Source of the DNA: Sphingomonas sp. IW22
GTDB lineage: Bacteria > Pseudomonadota > Alphaproteobacteria > Sphingomonadales > Sphingomonadaceae
Reading direction: 5' to 3'
DNA: 64,000 bases
NCBI RefSeq assembly: GCF_041321155.1
Contig: NZ_JBGGWB010000001.1
Coordinates: 1,054,001 to 1,118,000, forward strand
Each line of letters begins with the position of its first letter. Positions within the stretch are counted from its first letter, which is position 1. A program made the position numbers and the translations under genes. The notes under the pieces are model-generated. The model was not told the DNA's origin, did not search any database, and saw only the letters and a program-made list of their open reading frames with translations. Positions 27,838 to 36,945 of the stretch are shown here, in pieces.

Positions 27838-28587
27838 TCAGAAGAAAATGACCGCGTGCGCCGTCAGCCGGTCGCCCGCATCATCCAGATCGGCCAGCGG
27901 GGACGTCGCGACCGCATCGGTGTCGATATCGGTCCCCGAATAGCGCAGGCCCAGCGCCAGCGGCCCGAACCGGCGCTCAACCCGCACACCCCAGTCGACA
28001 TAGCTGCCGCCGCCCGGACGCAGCCGCGCGGCCCGCACCGGGTCATCGGTCGAACCCGATGTGCGCCCGACATGCGCGGAGATGTCGATGCCCGTGCCCG
28101 GCAACCCGGCACCAGCCCGCGCCTGTAGATACAGGTTGTCGCCGCCGATCGCTTCCTGATCCGGCGCATAGCTGGCGCCCAGGTCCAGTTGCAGCGGGCC
28201 GAGCGCATAGCCCAGCATCGCATCGATCTCGCCATAATCGGCCTTGCCCGCCGCCCCGGCAAAGAAATGCCCGGTCGCCCCGCCCGTCAGGCTGAGGCCA
28301 CTGGACAGGGGCAGCGTATAGCTGGCCGATCCGTCGAACACCGCATCCGCCGCGTCATGCCGGATGGCCCCGCGCGTCGTGGTGGCGCGCGCATCCAGGC
28401 GAAGGCCCGCGACCGGCACCGACACGATGGCGTCGAGTGCCGGATCGCCGTCGCTCCAGCTCAGGCCGCGACGGCGATGATCGGTGGTCGCCTCGATCGA
28501 GCCGGTCGGGCGGAAAAGCTCCTGTGCCGCCGCCTCGCCGGCGACCATGGCCAGCGCGGCGGCGGCGAACCAGCGGAACTCAACCAT
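27838..28587 (-). CDS. TorF-family putative porin (TIGR02001-like)
   Basis: A 249-residue exported protein with a Sec signal peptide (cleavage after GEAAA) and alternating beta strands ending in an aromatic residue (AHAVIFF), as expected of an outer-membrane barrel. The N-terminal IEATTDHRRRGLSWSDGDPA resembles the 'SDYxFRGxSxSxxxPA' motif of this uncharacterised family. It overlaps the upstream secreted-protein gene by eight bases, so the two are co-transcribed. Confidence 0.72.
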   Translation of the reverse strand: MVEFRWFAAAALAMVAGEAAAQELFRPTGSIEATTDHRRRGLSWSDGDPALDAIVSVPVAGLRLDARATTTRGAIRHDAADAVFDGSASYTLPLSSGLSLTGGATGHFFAGAAGKADYGEIDAMLGYALGPLQLDLGASYAPDQEAIGGDNLYLQARAGAGLPGTGIDISAHVGRTSGSTDDPVRAARLRPGGGSYVDWGVRVERRFGPLALGLRYSGTDIDTDAVATSPLADLDDAGDRLTAHAVIFF

Positions 28588-28993
28588 TCGGCCGCAATGC
28601 ATCGAGTTCGGCAAGCAGCGTGGCACGATCGGCCTCTGCCGCCGCGATCAGATGGTCGCGAACGGCGGGCGTGCGCCGCGCGACTTCGGCCTCGATCGCC
28701 GGGCGTGCGGTTTCACACGAGCCCGGATGGCTGCCCGACAACGAATGATCGGACCCTACCGGACGTGCGCTGCCAGCCGCGCCGTCCAATGCACGCTCCA
28801 CCGTCACGGCGGCGGTCCAGCGACAGATTTGCGGCGACGGCCGGTTGGGCACATGCGCGCCGCGCGTGCGCGTGTCGATGGCGACGTGGGCGCGGTAGGT
28901 AGCGGCCACTTCGGCCCCGCGATGGGCCAGCGTCACGCGGTGCTCGATCGCCTCGCCAAGGGCAAAGGCCGCGAGCGACAGGACAATAGACAT
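28580..28993 (-). CDS. Exported protein of unknown function
   Basis: A 137-residue protein with a short N-terminal hydrophobic segment (IVLSLAAFALGEA) that may be a signal peptide, and two cysteines (PQICRW and GSCETA) that could form a periplasmic disulfide. It is preceded by a strong AGGAGG ribosome site. It overlaps the putative porin gene by eight bases. I do not recognise the family. Confidence 0.6.
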   Translation of the reverse strand: MSIVLSLAAFALGEAIEHRVTLAHRGAEVAATYRAHVAIDTRTRGAHVPNRPSPQICRWTAAVTVERALDGAAGSARPVGSDHSLSGSHPGSCETARPAIEAEVARRTPAVRDHLIAAAEADRATLLAELDALRPNG

Positions 28994-29194
28994 CTGTTCC
29001 TCCTCTCGATTTTCTCGTTGGTTTCGACTTGTTCCTGCGGTTGCCGGCTTTAGCCGGTCTGCATAACCAATCGCCGAGAGGTGGGCAGGGTTGCAAGCAA
29101 ATCCGGCCTTTTCAGGCGAATCCGCACGGCGCGGCCCTATCGAAATCGGGGTGGGTGCGCCGAAAGCCCGTGCGTGCGGATCAACGGTCGCCGC

Positions 29195-30421
29195 TCAGTC
29201 GATCCACAGCACATGCGCGTCGATCCGCAGCTTCAGCAACAACCGCGCCGCTGCCGCACGCGCGGCGATTTCATCGGCACGGGCTTCATTGGCCTGGCGC
29301 TCGGCATAAAGCCGGTCGGCCAGATCGATCGCGCCCAGTTGCTGCCCGCGCCCGGACAGGGCGGCACTGGCCTCCGCACGGCGAACGGCGGCGCGGCTCG
29401 CTTCCCATGCCAGCAGGCGGGATCGGAACTCGGCGGCATCGGCGGCGGCATTGCCCGCGACCAGACGCTCCACACTCAGCCGCTCCGCCTCAGCCGCGCC
29501 CGCTTCGGCGGCGGCCTGGTCGGCCAGCGCGCGGCGATGGCCACCGCCCAGCGGCAGTGACGCGAACAGCCCCGCGCCCTGTTCCTGCCCACCGCGCTCG
29601 CTGAACAGGCGAAGGCCAAGCGACGGGTCCGCAAACCGGTCGCGCCGCGCGCGCCGCGCCAGCACCGCCTGCCGCTCCGCTGTGCCGACAGCGGCACCGA
29701 TCTCATGGCTCCGCTCGACGATCAGCGTTTGCAGCCGCTCAAGCCCCTCCCCCGGCAACGCCGGATCGGCCAGTCGCGGCGGTTCGGGCGGCAGCGGCAG
29801 GTCGGGAAACCGCGCCGCCAGCAAGGCCCGCGCGCGATCGCGCTGCGCGGCGGCATCCGCCTGCTGCGCCTCCGCCATGGCCAGCGCCGCTTCCGCCTGA
29901 TCGAGATCCAGTTGCGCCGCATCGCGCAGATCGACCCGACGGCGCGTCGTGCGCGACAGCTCGCGCTGATTGGCGACCAGCGCACCCGCGTTGCGATATA
30001 ATTCGCCCGCCGTCAGCCAGTCATACCAGAGCGTCGCTAGCGTCAGCGCCGCCTGATGCCGCGCATCCTCCATATTGTTGCGCGCAACATCGACGCCCAG
30101 CTCGCCCGCCCGCCGGTCGAGCCGCGCCTTGCCCGGCAGGCGAAAGGCGCGGCTGATCGTGGTGTCATATTCGGTATAGTCGCCGTCTCCGTCGACCCGC
30201 CGACGCGACAGGGTGCCCTGCGCCATGATTTCATGATCCCCGCGCCTGAGGGCATCGCCCTCCGCACGCGCGGCGTCGACCCGCGCTTCGGCCGCCTGCA
30301 CCCCCGGTTGCGCATCCAGCGCGCGGTTGACCAGTTCGGGCGGCGGCAGGTCGCCGGCGGGCGCCGTCTGGGCCAGCGCCGGCATCGACGCGGCAACAAG
30401 CAGAAGACCGGCCCACTTCAT
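29195..30421 (-). CDS. TolC-family outer-membrane efflux protein of a metal RND system
   Basis: A 408-residue outer-membrane factor. A signal peptide (LLLVAASMPALAQ) is followed by two OEP repeats of long Ala/Arg/Glu-rich coiled-coil helices (for example LDLDQAEAALAMAEAQQADAAAQRDRA, shown in part). It forms the exit duct for the RND pump encoded just upstream. Its ATG overlaps the DUF3240 stop as ATGA. It is the last gene of the operon. Confidence 0.87.
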   Translation of the reverse strand: MKWAGLLLVAASMPALAQTAPAGDLPPPELVNRALDAQPGVQAAEARVDAARAEGDALRRGDHEIMAQGTLSRRRVDGDGDYTEYDTTISRAFRLPGKARLDRRAGELGVDVARNNMEDARHQAALTLATLWYDWLTAGELYRNAGALVANQRELSRTTRRRVDLRDAAQLDLDQAEAALAMAEAQQADAAAQRDRARALLAARFPDLPLPPEPPRLADPALPGEGLERLQTLIVERSHEIGAAVGTAERQAVLARRARRDRFADPSLGLRLFSERGGQEQGAGLFASLPLGGGHRRALADQAAAEAGAAEAERLSVERLVAGNAAADAAEFRSRLLAWEASRAAVRRAEASAALSGRGQQLGAIDLADRLYAERQANEARADEIAARAAAARLLLKLRIDAHVLWID

Positions 30422-30717
30422 TCGACGCGTCCTCCATCGACAAGGGCGACCGTGCGCCACCGAAAGGGCAGCCGCCGCCGCACGTCCCGCGCCGCCGCCA
30501 CCGCATCCGCGACCTGCGCGGCCCCCAATTCCACCTCGACCGCCATGCGCGCCAGCGTGCCCGACACCCGCTCTCCAGTAGCCGCATCGTCGAAATCGCG
30601 GCCCAGCACCGCTTCGCGCCGTTGGTGGACCGGCGCCTGGGTCAGCGCACCCAGCGCCCGCGCTATGGCCTCGGCATCCTGCGCGGCGCACATGATCGTC
30701 AGCAACTGGCGGGTCAT
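30418..30717 (-). CDS. DUF3240-like small protein of metal efflux operon
   Basis: A 99-residue cytosolic protein between the RND pump and TolC genes. Small DUF3240 proteins typically occupy this slot in Czc/Cus-type operons, and the ferredoxin-like pattern (LLTIMCAAQDAEAIARAL, then a closing WRTVALVDGG) fits. It could be a PII-like regulatory or metal-sensing module, but no function is established. It overlaps both neighbours by four bases. Confidence 0.7.
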   Translation of the reverse strand: MTRQLLTIMCAAQDAEAIARALGALTQAPVHQRREAVLGRDFDDAATGERVSGTLARMAVEVELGAAQVADAVAAARDVRRRLPFRWRTVALVDGGRVE

Positions 30718-33700
30718 GCCATCGCCTCCCGCCGGCTTTCGCCGAACCGTTCATACAGGATCGGCAACAGCACCAGCGTCAGCAGGGTTGAGGTGACCAG
30801 GCCGCCGATCACCACGATCGCCAGTGGCCGCTGGATTTCCGAACCCGGCCCCGTGGCGAACAACAGCGGCACCAGACCGAAGCCGGTGATCGTCGCCGTC
30901 ATCATCACCGGCCGCAATCGCCGCTCCGCCCCCATCCGCACCGCCCGCGCCATGGGCATGCCGTCGTGGCGCAGCTGCCGAAAATAGGCGACGAGGACGA
31001 GGCCGTTCAGCACCGCGATGCCCAACAGCGCGATAAAGCCGACCGATGCGGGCACCGACAGATACTCGCCCGCGATCCACAGCGACACGATGCCGCCCAC
31101 CGCCGCAAAGGGGATGTTGGCCAGGATCAGCAACGAACCCCGCATCGACTTCAGCGTGGCGTAAAGCACGAAGAAGATGAGCAGCAGCGCGACCGGGATC
31201 ACCAGCATCAGACGCGCCGATGCACGCTGCTGATTTTCGAACTGGCCGCCCCACACCAGCCGGTAACCCGGCGGCAGCGGCACCTGTTCGGCGACCTTGG
31301 CCTTCACCTCGTCGACATAACCGACCAGATCGCGGCCCGACACGAACGCCTGCACCAGCGCGTATCGCGAACCCGCTTCGTGATCCAGCCGGATCGGCCC
31401 CTGCGTCCGCGCGATGCGGGCCAGGTCGCTGACGCGCGCCAGCTCGCCGGTCGGCGTCGTCACCTGAAGGTCGGCAAAGCGCGCGGCATCGTTGCGGACC
31501 GTATCGTCGCCGCGGATCACCACCGGCACCCGCTTTGTCCCCTCGACCACAATCCCTGCGGGCAGCCCCTCAAGCTGGGCACGCAGCGTGTCCTGCAACG
31601 TCTCCACCGGCATACCCGCCCGGCCGGCGGCGGCGCGGTCGATGTCGAGCTGGAAATAATCGACGCTGTCATTGGCGACCGTCGTCACCTCTGCCGCGCC
31701 CGGCGTCGATTGCAGCACGCCCTGCACCCTGCCCGCCAGATCGGCGAGCGTCGCCAGATCGGGGCCAAAGATCTTGACGGCCAGGTCGCCGCGCGCGCCG
31801 GTCAGCATCTCTGCGACGCGCATTTCGATCGGCTGGGTAAAGGTCGGCTCGACGCCCGGCATCCCGTCCAGCGCCTTTCGCATCTCCTCGACCACGAAAT
31901 CGCGCTCGCCGCGCCATTCGCTGGACGGCTTGAGCGTCACGAACAGGTCGGTTTCGTTCAGGCCCATCGGGTCCAGCCCGATCTCGTCGGTGCCGGTGCG
32001 CGAAATCACGCCGGTCACTTCGGGCACGCGCCGCTTCAGCTCGGCCTCGATCCGGCTGGTCAGCGCCAGCGACCGGCCAAGCCCGACGGTCGGCAGCTTG
32101 GTCACCTGTATGACGACGGAGCCTTCGTCCATCGTCGGCATGAACGTCTTGCCAACCGCGCCATAGGCCAGCCCCGCCAGCACCAGGCCCAGCCCGGCCA
32201 GCGCATAGACCAGCTTCTTGCGCGCAAACGCACCGGACAGCAGCGCGGCATAGCGGGGCGCCAGCTGGCGCATGACCCATGGCTCCCCATGATGCCCGCT
32301 CTTCAGGCCATAGGATGCCAGCACCGGCACCAGCGTCAGCGCCAGCAGCAGCGACCCCGCCAGCGCGAACATGATCGTCAGCGCGACCGGCGCGAACAGC
32401 TTGCCCTCCAGCCCCTGAAGCGACAGCAGCGGCAGGAACACCAGCGCGATGATCACGATGCCCGCCGATACCGGCACGATGACCTCGGCGGTTGCGCGGA
32501 ACACGATGTTCAGGCGCGGCGCATGATCGTCCTTGGCGTGGTTCAGCCGGTCGACGACATTCTCGACCACGACGACCGCGCCGTCGACCAGCATGCCGAT
32601 GGCGATGGCCAGCCCGCCCAGGCTCATCAGATTGGCCGACAGGCCCATGCCCGCCATGAACAGGAACGTCAGCAGCGCCGCCATCGGCAGCGTCGCCGCG
32701 ACGATCGCCGCCGCGCGCCAGTCGCCCAGAAACAGGATCAGCAGCACGACGACCAGCACTGTCGCTTCGATCAGCGCCTTTTGCACAGTCCCGACAGCCC
32801 GCTGGATCAGGTCGGAACGGTCGTAAAAGATGGTCAGCTTCGTTCCGGCGGGAAGGCTGCGTTCGACCTCCGCCAGCCGTTCGCGCACGCCGTCCACGAC
32901 CTTTCGCGCATCGGCGCCGCGCAGCGCGATGACCAGCCCCTGCACCGCTTCGCCATCGCCATGCGCCGTCACACCGCCATAACGGGTCAGCGATCCCGTG
33001 CCCACGCGTGCCACATCGCCCACGCGCACGATGCGCCCGTCGCGCGCCACCACGACCATCTGCTCAAGGTCGGCGGCATCCTGAACCGCACCGACGGCGC
33101 GCACGATCAGCGCCTCTTCCCCCGCGCCCAGCCGCCCGGCGCCATCGTTTCGATTGCCGCGCTCGATCGCTTCCCGCAGGTCGTCGACCGACAGCCGCGC
33201 AGCCGCCAGCGCCACCGGGTCGGGCCGCACCTCGAACGTGCGGACATGGCCGCCCAGCGCGTTCACGTCCGCCACGCCCGGCACCGTGCGAAGCGCGGGC
33301 CGGATGGTCCAGTCGAGCAGTTCGCGCTTTTCGGTCAGCGACAAGGGGCCGTCGATGGTGAACATGAAAACGTCCGACATCGGCGTCGAAATCGGGGCCA
33401 TGCCGCCCTCAACGCCCTGCGGCAATTCGCCCATCACGCTGGCCAGCCGCTCGCCGACTTGCTGGCGCGCCCAGTAAATGTCCGTGCCATCGGTGAAATC
33501 GATGGTGATGTCCGCGATCGCGTATTTCGCGGTCGATCGCAGCACGGCCTGATTGGGCAGGCCCAGCATCTCCAGTTCGGTCGGCGCGATCACTCGCGTC
33601 TCGACCTCTTCGGGGGTCATGCCGGGTGCCTTCAGGATGATCTTGACCTGCGTCTGGGCAATGTTGGGATAGGCATCGACCGGCAGCGCGGAATAGGCCC

Positions 33701-33785
33701 ATGCCCCAAGCCCGCCGACGACCAGCGTCAGCACCAGGACCAGCACACGATAGGACAGCGACCAGGCGACCAGCGCGCGCAGCAT
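30714..33785 (-). CDS. Heavy-metal efflux RND permease (CusA/CzcA family)
   Basis: A 1,023-residue inner-membrane proton/metal antiporter with 12 membrane segments and two large periplasmic loops. HME-family marks are NIAQTQVKIILKAPGMTPEEVE near the start and the transmembrane-4 motif AIGMLVDGAVVVVENV containing the proton-relay Asp. The repeated second half ends with GIAVLNGLVLVAYFRQLR. The exact metal cannot be set from the motif by eye. It is tightly coupled to adaptor and DUF3240 genes and is probably regulated by the divergent two-component system. Confidence 0.93.
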   Translation of the reverse strand: MLRALVAWSLSYRVLVLVLTLVVGGLGAWAYSALPVDAYPNIAQTQVKIILKAPGMTPEEVETRVIAPTELEMLGLPNQAVLRSTAKYAIADITIDFTDGTDIYWARQQVGERLASVMGELPQGVEGGMAPISTPMSDVFMFTIDGPLSLTEKRELLDWTIRPALRTVPGVADVNALGGHVRTFEVRPDPVALAAARLSVDDLREAIERGNRNDGAGRLGAGEEALIVRAVGAVQDAADLEQMVVVARDGRIVRVGDVARVGTGSLTRYGGVTAHGDGEAVQGLVIALRGADARKVVDGVRERLAEVERSLPAGTKLTIFYDRSDLIQRAVGTVQKALIEATVLVVVLLILFLGDWRAAAIVAATLPMAALLTFLFMAGMGLSANLMSLGGLAIAIGMLVDGAVVVVENVVDRLNHAKDDHAPRLNIVFRATAEVIVPVSAGIVIIALVFLPLLSLQGLEGKLFAPVALTIMFALAGSLLLALTLVPVLASYGLKSGHHGEPWVMRQLAPRYAALLSGAFARKKLVYALAGLGLVLAGLAYGAVGKTFMPTMDEGSVVIQVTKLPTVGLGRSLALTSRIEAELKRRVPEVTGVISRTGTDEIGLDPMGLNETDLFVTLKPSSEWRGERDFVVEEMRKALDGMPGVEPTFTQPIEMRVAEMLTGARGDLAVKIFGPDLATLADLAGRVQGVLQSTPGAAEVTTVANDSVDYFQLDIDRAAAGRAGMPVETLQDTLRAQLEGLPAGIVVEGTKRVPVVIRGDDTVRNDAARFADLQVTTPTGELARVSDLARIARTQGPIRLDHEAGSRYALVQAFVSGRDLVGYVDEVKAKVAEQVPLPPGYRLVWGGQFENQQRASARLMLVIPVALLLIFFVLYATLKSMRGSLLILANIPFAAVGGIVSLWIAGEYLSVPASVGFIALLGIAVLNGLVLVAYFRQLRHDGMPMARAVRMGAERRLRPVMMTATITGFGLVPLLFATGPGSEIQRPLAIVVIGGLVTSTLLTLVLLPILYERFGESRREAMA

Positions 33786-34879
33786 CAGTTCGCCATCGAC
33801 TTGAGTTCGGCGGTGCCCTCCACCGCGATCCGCTCACCGGGTTTCAGGCCGCGGACGATCACCGTCCATTCGCCTGCGGTCATGCCCGGCTGCACGCGCC
33901 GCGCGACGACACCCGCATCCGTTCGCACGAACAGGGTCGGCGCGCCGTTCACTTCGACCAGAGCGCGGCTGGGCACGGTCACCGCGCCCTCCGGCGCGGG
34001 CGCCAGCACGGTCGCTGCCGTCGCACGGCCCGAAACCACGCCCGGTGCCGCCGGAATACGCGCGCGCAGCGTCGCGGAGCGCGTCTGGGGGTCGATCACG
34101 CTGCCGACGCTCGTCACTTCCCCGCGCACATCGCCGTCCAGCGCCACCGCCATGCCGGGGCGGACCTGCCCTACCAGCCGTTCGGGCAGCTGCGCGGTCA
34201 GTTCATAACGGCTGGTCGCGTCGACCACATAAGCGGCGGTCGCCTCGCTGACCGGGGAGCCGGTCTGCACCGACGCCGTCGTCACCTTTCCAGCGATTGG
34301 CGAGGTGAGCGTATAGGTGCCGCGCGCCGGTGATCCATTGACCAGCCGGATCAGTCGCTGCTGTTCGTTCAGCTCGGCCTGCGCCTCCCGAAACGCGGCG
34401 CGCGCTTCCTCGGCGCGCGCGCCCGCGATCACGCCCTCGCGCGCAAGCTGGCCCAGACGCCGGTCATTGGCGCGCGCCACCGCGACACGGGCCGATGCCT
34501 GATCCAGACCGGCGGCGATGGTGAACATTTCGCGCGCGGCAACCTCCGCCAGCGGCTGACCCGCGCGCACGCTGTCGCCCTCGACCACATGGGTCCGGGT
34601 GATGACGCCGGGGATGACGGCGGCAACCGCGACGCGCGAGTTGGGCGGCGGCGCGACGGTGGCGGGGACGGTTGCGACCGGCACTTCGCTGGCCGCCTCC
34701 ACCGCCGCGAACCGGATGCCCGAACGCTCCAGCTGGGCGGCCGTCAGCGCGATCGTGCCATCGGCCGCGCGCGGGGCGGCGACCTGCGCCTCGTTATCGC
34801 CCGCCGGTTCCTCACCGGCCGAACAGGCGCCAATCAGGCAAAGCAGCGCCAGAGCCGGCACCTGCGCTGAACGATACAT
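33785..34879 (-). CDS. Efflux RND periplasmic adaptor (membrane fusion lipoprotein)
   Basis: A 364-residue adaptor linking the RND pump to TolC. The signal peptide ends in the lipobox LIGAC, so it is anchored to the inner membrane. It has a barrel-sandwich hybrid segment (VAAVIPGVITRTHVVEGD, YTLTSPIAGKVTT), a helical hairpin and a C-terminal beta-barrel (LTAQLPERLVGQVRPGMAV). First gene of the metal-efflux operon. Its stop shares one base with the pump start. Confidence 0.9.
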   Translation of the reverse strand: MYRSAQVPALALLCLIGACSAGEEPAGDNEAQVAAPRAADGTIALTAAQLERSGIRFAAVEAASEVPVATVPATVAPPPNSRVAVAAVIPGVITRTHVVEGDSVRAGQPLAEVAAREMFTIAAGLDQASARVAVARANDRRLGQLAREGVIAGARAEEARAAFREAQAELNEQQRLIRLVNGSPARGTYTLTSPIAGKVTTASVQTGSPVSEATAAYVVDATSRYELTAQLPERLVGQVRPGMAVALDGDVRGEVTSVGSVIDPQTRSATLRARIPAAPGVVSGRATAATVLAPAPEGAVTVPSRALVEVNGAPTLFVRTDAGVVARRVQPGMTAGEWTVIVRGLKPGERIAVEGTAELKSMAN

Positions 34880-34927
34880 GAAACCCCCCGGAATGGCGTT
34901 CGCGGGTGCAGCATCTACTGGCCTTTC

Positions 34928-34944
34928 CTGTCATTTTGCTGTCA
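34928..34944. promoter_or_regulatory. PHO-box-like direct repeat in the divergent efflux/two-component promoter
   Basis: CTGTCA occurs twice with an 11-bp period (CTGTCATTTTGCTGTCA), the geometry bound by OmpR/PhoB-class regulators. It lies between the adaptor start and the response-regulator start, about 50 and 10 bases away. The adjacent OmpR-type regulator is the simplest binder; PhoB is an alternative because the sequence resembles the PHO box. Confidence 0.6.
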
Positions 34945-34954
34945 GGATGCCGCG

Positions 34955-35608
34955 ATGCGAATCCTGCTGGTCGAGGACGAAGCCGAACTGGCGCAGCGCG
35001 TGGTCGCCAACCTGTCCCGCCACGGCATGACGTGCGAACACACCGCCAATGGTGAGGACGCGCTGGATTTCGCCAGCGACGGCTTCACCGCGCTGATCGT
35101 GGACATCGGCCTGCCGGGCATGTCCGGGATCGAACTGGTCCGCCGGCTGCGCGCCCGTGCGCTCGGCGTGCCGATCCTGATCCTGACCGCCCGCGGCAGC
35201 TGGCAGGAAAAGGTGGAGGGGCTGAACGCCGGCGCCGATGATTTCATCGTCAAACCCGTCCGCACCGAAGAACTGGTTGCTCGCCTCCACGCCCTGGCCC
35301 GCCGCGCGGCGGGGCACAGCGCCACTCGGCTGGTTGCGGGCGCACTGGCGCTCGACACCGCCAGCGGCGAAGCATGGTTGGACGACGCCCCGCTTGCGCT
35401 GACCGCCAGCGAGTTTCGGCTGTTGCAGATGCTGCTTTACAATGCAGGCCGGACACTGACGCGCGCGGCCATTCTGGACGGCCTCTACCCCGTCGATACC
35501 GAACGCGACGCCAATACGGTGGAGGTGCTGGTCGGCCGTTTGCGCCGCAAGGTGGGCCGAGACCGGATCATGACCATGCGCGGCATGGGCTACAGGCTGG
35601 CGCCGTGA
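34955..35608 (+). CDS. OmpR-family response regulator of the metal efflux locus
   Basis: A 217-residue regulator with an N-terminal receiver (acidic pocket VEDEAE, phosphorylated Asp in LIVDIGLPG, Lys in FIVKPVR) and a C-terminal winged helix (LTASEFRLLQMLLYNAGRTL, then EVLVGRLRRKVG, then GMGYRL). It is divergent from the efflux operon, which it likely controls, and its stop overlaps the kinase GTG as GTGA. Confidence 0.9.
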   Translation: MRILLVEDEAELAQRVVANLSRHGMTCEHTANGEDALDFASDGFTALIVDIGLPGMSGIELVRRLRARALGVPILILTARGSWQEKVEGLNAGADDFIVKPVRTEELVARLHALARRAAGHSATRLVAGALALDTASGEAWLDDAPLALTASEFRLLQMLLYNAGRTLTRAAILDGLYPVDTERDANTVEVLVGRLRRKVGRDRIMTMRGMGYRLAP

Positions 35609-36927
35609 CGCGCCCCGACCTCAACAGCCTCAGGCTCCGGCTGATCCTGGGGTCGGTCGCGGGGGTCGCGCTGGCGATGATGCTGGCAGGCCTGTTCATC
35701 GGCCACCTCTACCGCGTCCACACCACCGCACGTTTTCAGGGAGAGTTGGACCACCATCTGGAAGAGCTGGTGGCGATGACCTTTGTCGCCGACGGAACGG
35801 TGGGCGTCGCCCAGCCGCTGTCCGACCCATTGTTCAACGTGCCGGGATCGGGCCTCTATTGGCAGGTGGAGGGCGCTGACACGCTGGCGCGCTCGCCGTC
35901 GCTACAGAATAACCGGCTGGCGCCAGTGGTCGGGGAGGCGTGGGTCGAGCGACAGGTCGCGGACGCACCCGTGCTTCAGCGCAGCGTGCGCCATCGCAGC
36001 CCCGATGGCGGCACGCTGATCGTCAGCATCGCATCGGCACGCTCGCTTCTGGAGACGCAGGTGTCTCGGTTCCGGAGCGACCTGCTGCGCTCTATTGCGA
36101 TCGTCGGCCTGCTGTTGATGGCGGGCGCGGTGCTGCTGGTGCGGTTCGGCTTTGCCCCGGTCCGGCGGCTGGGCGACGAGATCGACCGGCTGCGCCATGG
36201 CGAGATTGCACGACTGCCCACCGATGCTCCGACCGAATTCGCGCCCATCGTCACCCGGCTCAACGCGTTGCTGGAGGGGCAGGCCCAATTGATCGCGCGC
36301 GCGCGGACAGAGGCGGGCAATCTGGCCCACGACCTGCGCACCCCGCTGGCGCTGATCAGTGACGAAGCAGAGCAGCTTCGCCTGCGCGGCGATGTCGAAG
36401 CAGGCGATTTCCTGCTCGCGCGTTGCGCCGTGATGCAGCGCCAGATCGATCACCATCTGGCGCGCGCGGCAATTGCCGGCACGCGCGGCGGCGGAACGCT
36501 GGCGCATGTCGCGCCACTGGTCGAACAGATTGCGGGCGCGATGCGGCGCCTGCACGCAGGCCGTGATATCCGCTTCAGCATCGACGTACCGCCAACGCTG
36601 CGATTGCCGATCGACGAGGGGGATTTGGCGGAGATATTGTCGAACCTGATCGACAATGGCTGTAAATGGGCGCGTTCCACCGTCGCGGTGACGATCGCCG
36701 CCGGCGGCATCGCGGTGGGCGACGACGGGCCCGGAATCGCTCCGGATCGCCGGGCGGCGGCGCTTGCGATTGGTGGGCGGCTGGACCCCGCAACGCCTGG
36801 CACCGGCCTGGGGCTGGCCGTGGTTGCAGACCTGGCGCGCATCCACGACGCCCGGTTTGAACTTGGCCGCTCCCCGCTTGGCGGGCTGGAAGCGCGCGTC
36901 ACGCTGTCCGGCCCGCCGCGCCTTTAG
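35605..36927 (+). CDS. Sensor histidine kinase of the metal efflux locus
   Basis: A 440-residue membrane kinase. Two membrane segments (about 13-35 and 163-182) flank a periplasmic sensor domain of roughly 125 residues, followed by HAMP, a dimerisation helix with H242 in NLAHDLRTPLALI, and an ATPase domain with LSNLIDNGCKWA, GDDGPGI and TGLGLAVVADLA. The periplasmic location suits sensing of metal. The GTG start overlapping the regulator stop is chosen over a longer frame that would run through the regulator gene. Confidence 0.9.
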   Translation: MTRPDLNSLRLRLILGSVAGVALAMMLAGLFIGHLYRVHTTARFQGELDHHLEELVAMTFVADGTVGVAQPLSDPLFNVPGSGLYWQVEGADTLARSPSLQNNRLAPVVGEAWVERQVADAPVLQRSVRHRSPDGGTLIVSIASARSLLETQVSRFRSDLLRSIAIVGLLLMAGAVLLVRFGFAPVRRLGDEIDRLRHGEIARLPTDAPTEFAPIVTRLNALLEGQAQLIARARTEAGNLAHDLRTPLALISDEAEQLRLRGDVEAGDFLLARCAVMQRQIDHHLARAAIAGTRGGGTLAHVAPLVEQIAGAMRRLHAGRDIRFSIDVPPTLRLPIDEGDLAEILSNLIDNGCKWARSTVAVTIAAGGIAVGDDGPGIAPDRRAAALAIGGRLDPATPGTGLGLAVVADLARIHDARFELGRSPLGGLEARVTLSGPPRL

Positions 36928-36945
36928 GCAATCACGCCCGCAGCA

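Noticed and set aside
30966..34208. Very long plus-strand open frame antisense to the RND pump
   Set aside because: High-GC shadow of the pump gene, Gln/Arg/His-rich with no domain; the pump on the other strand is unambiguous.
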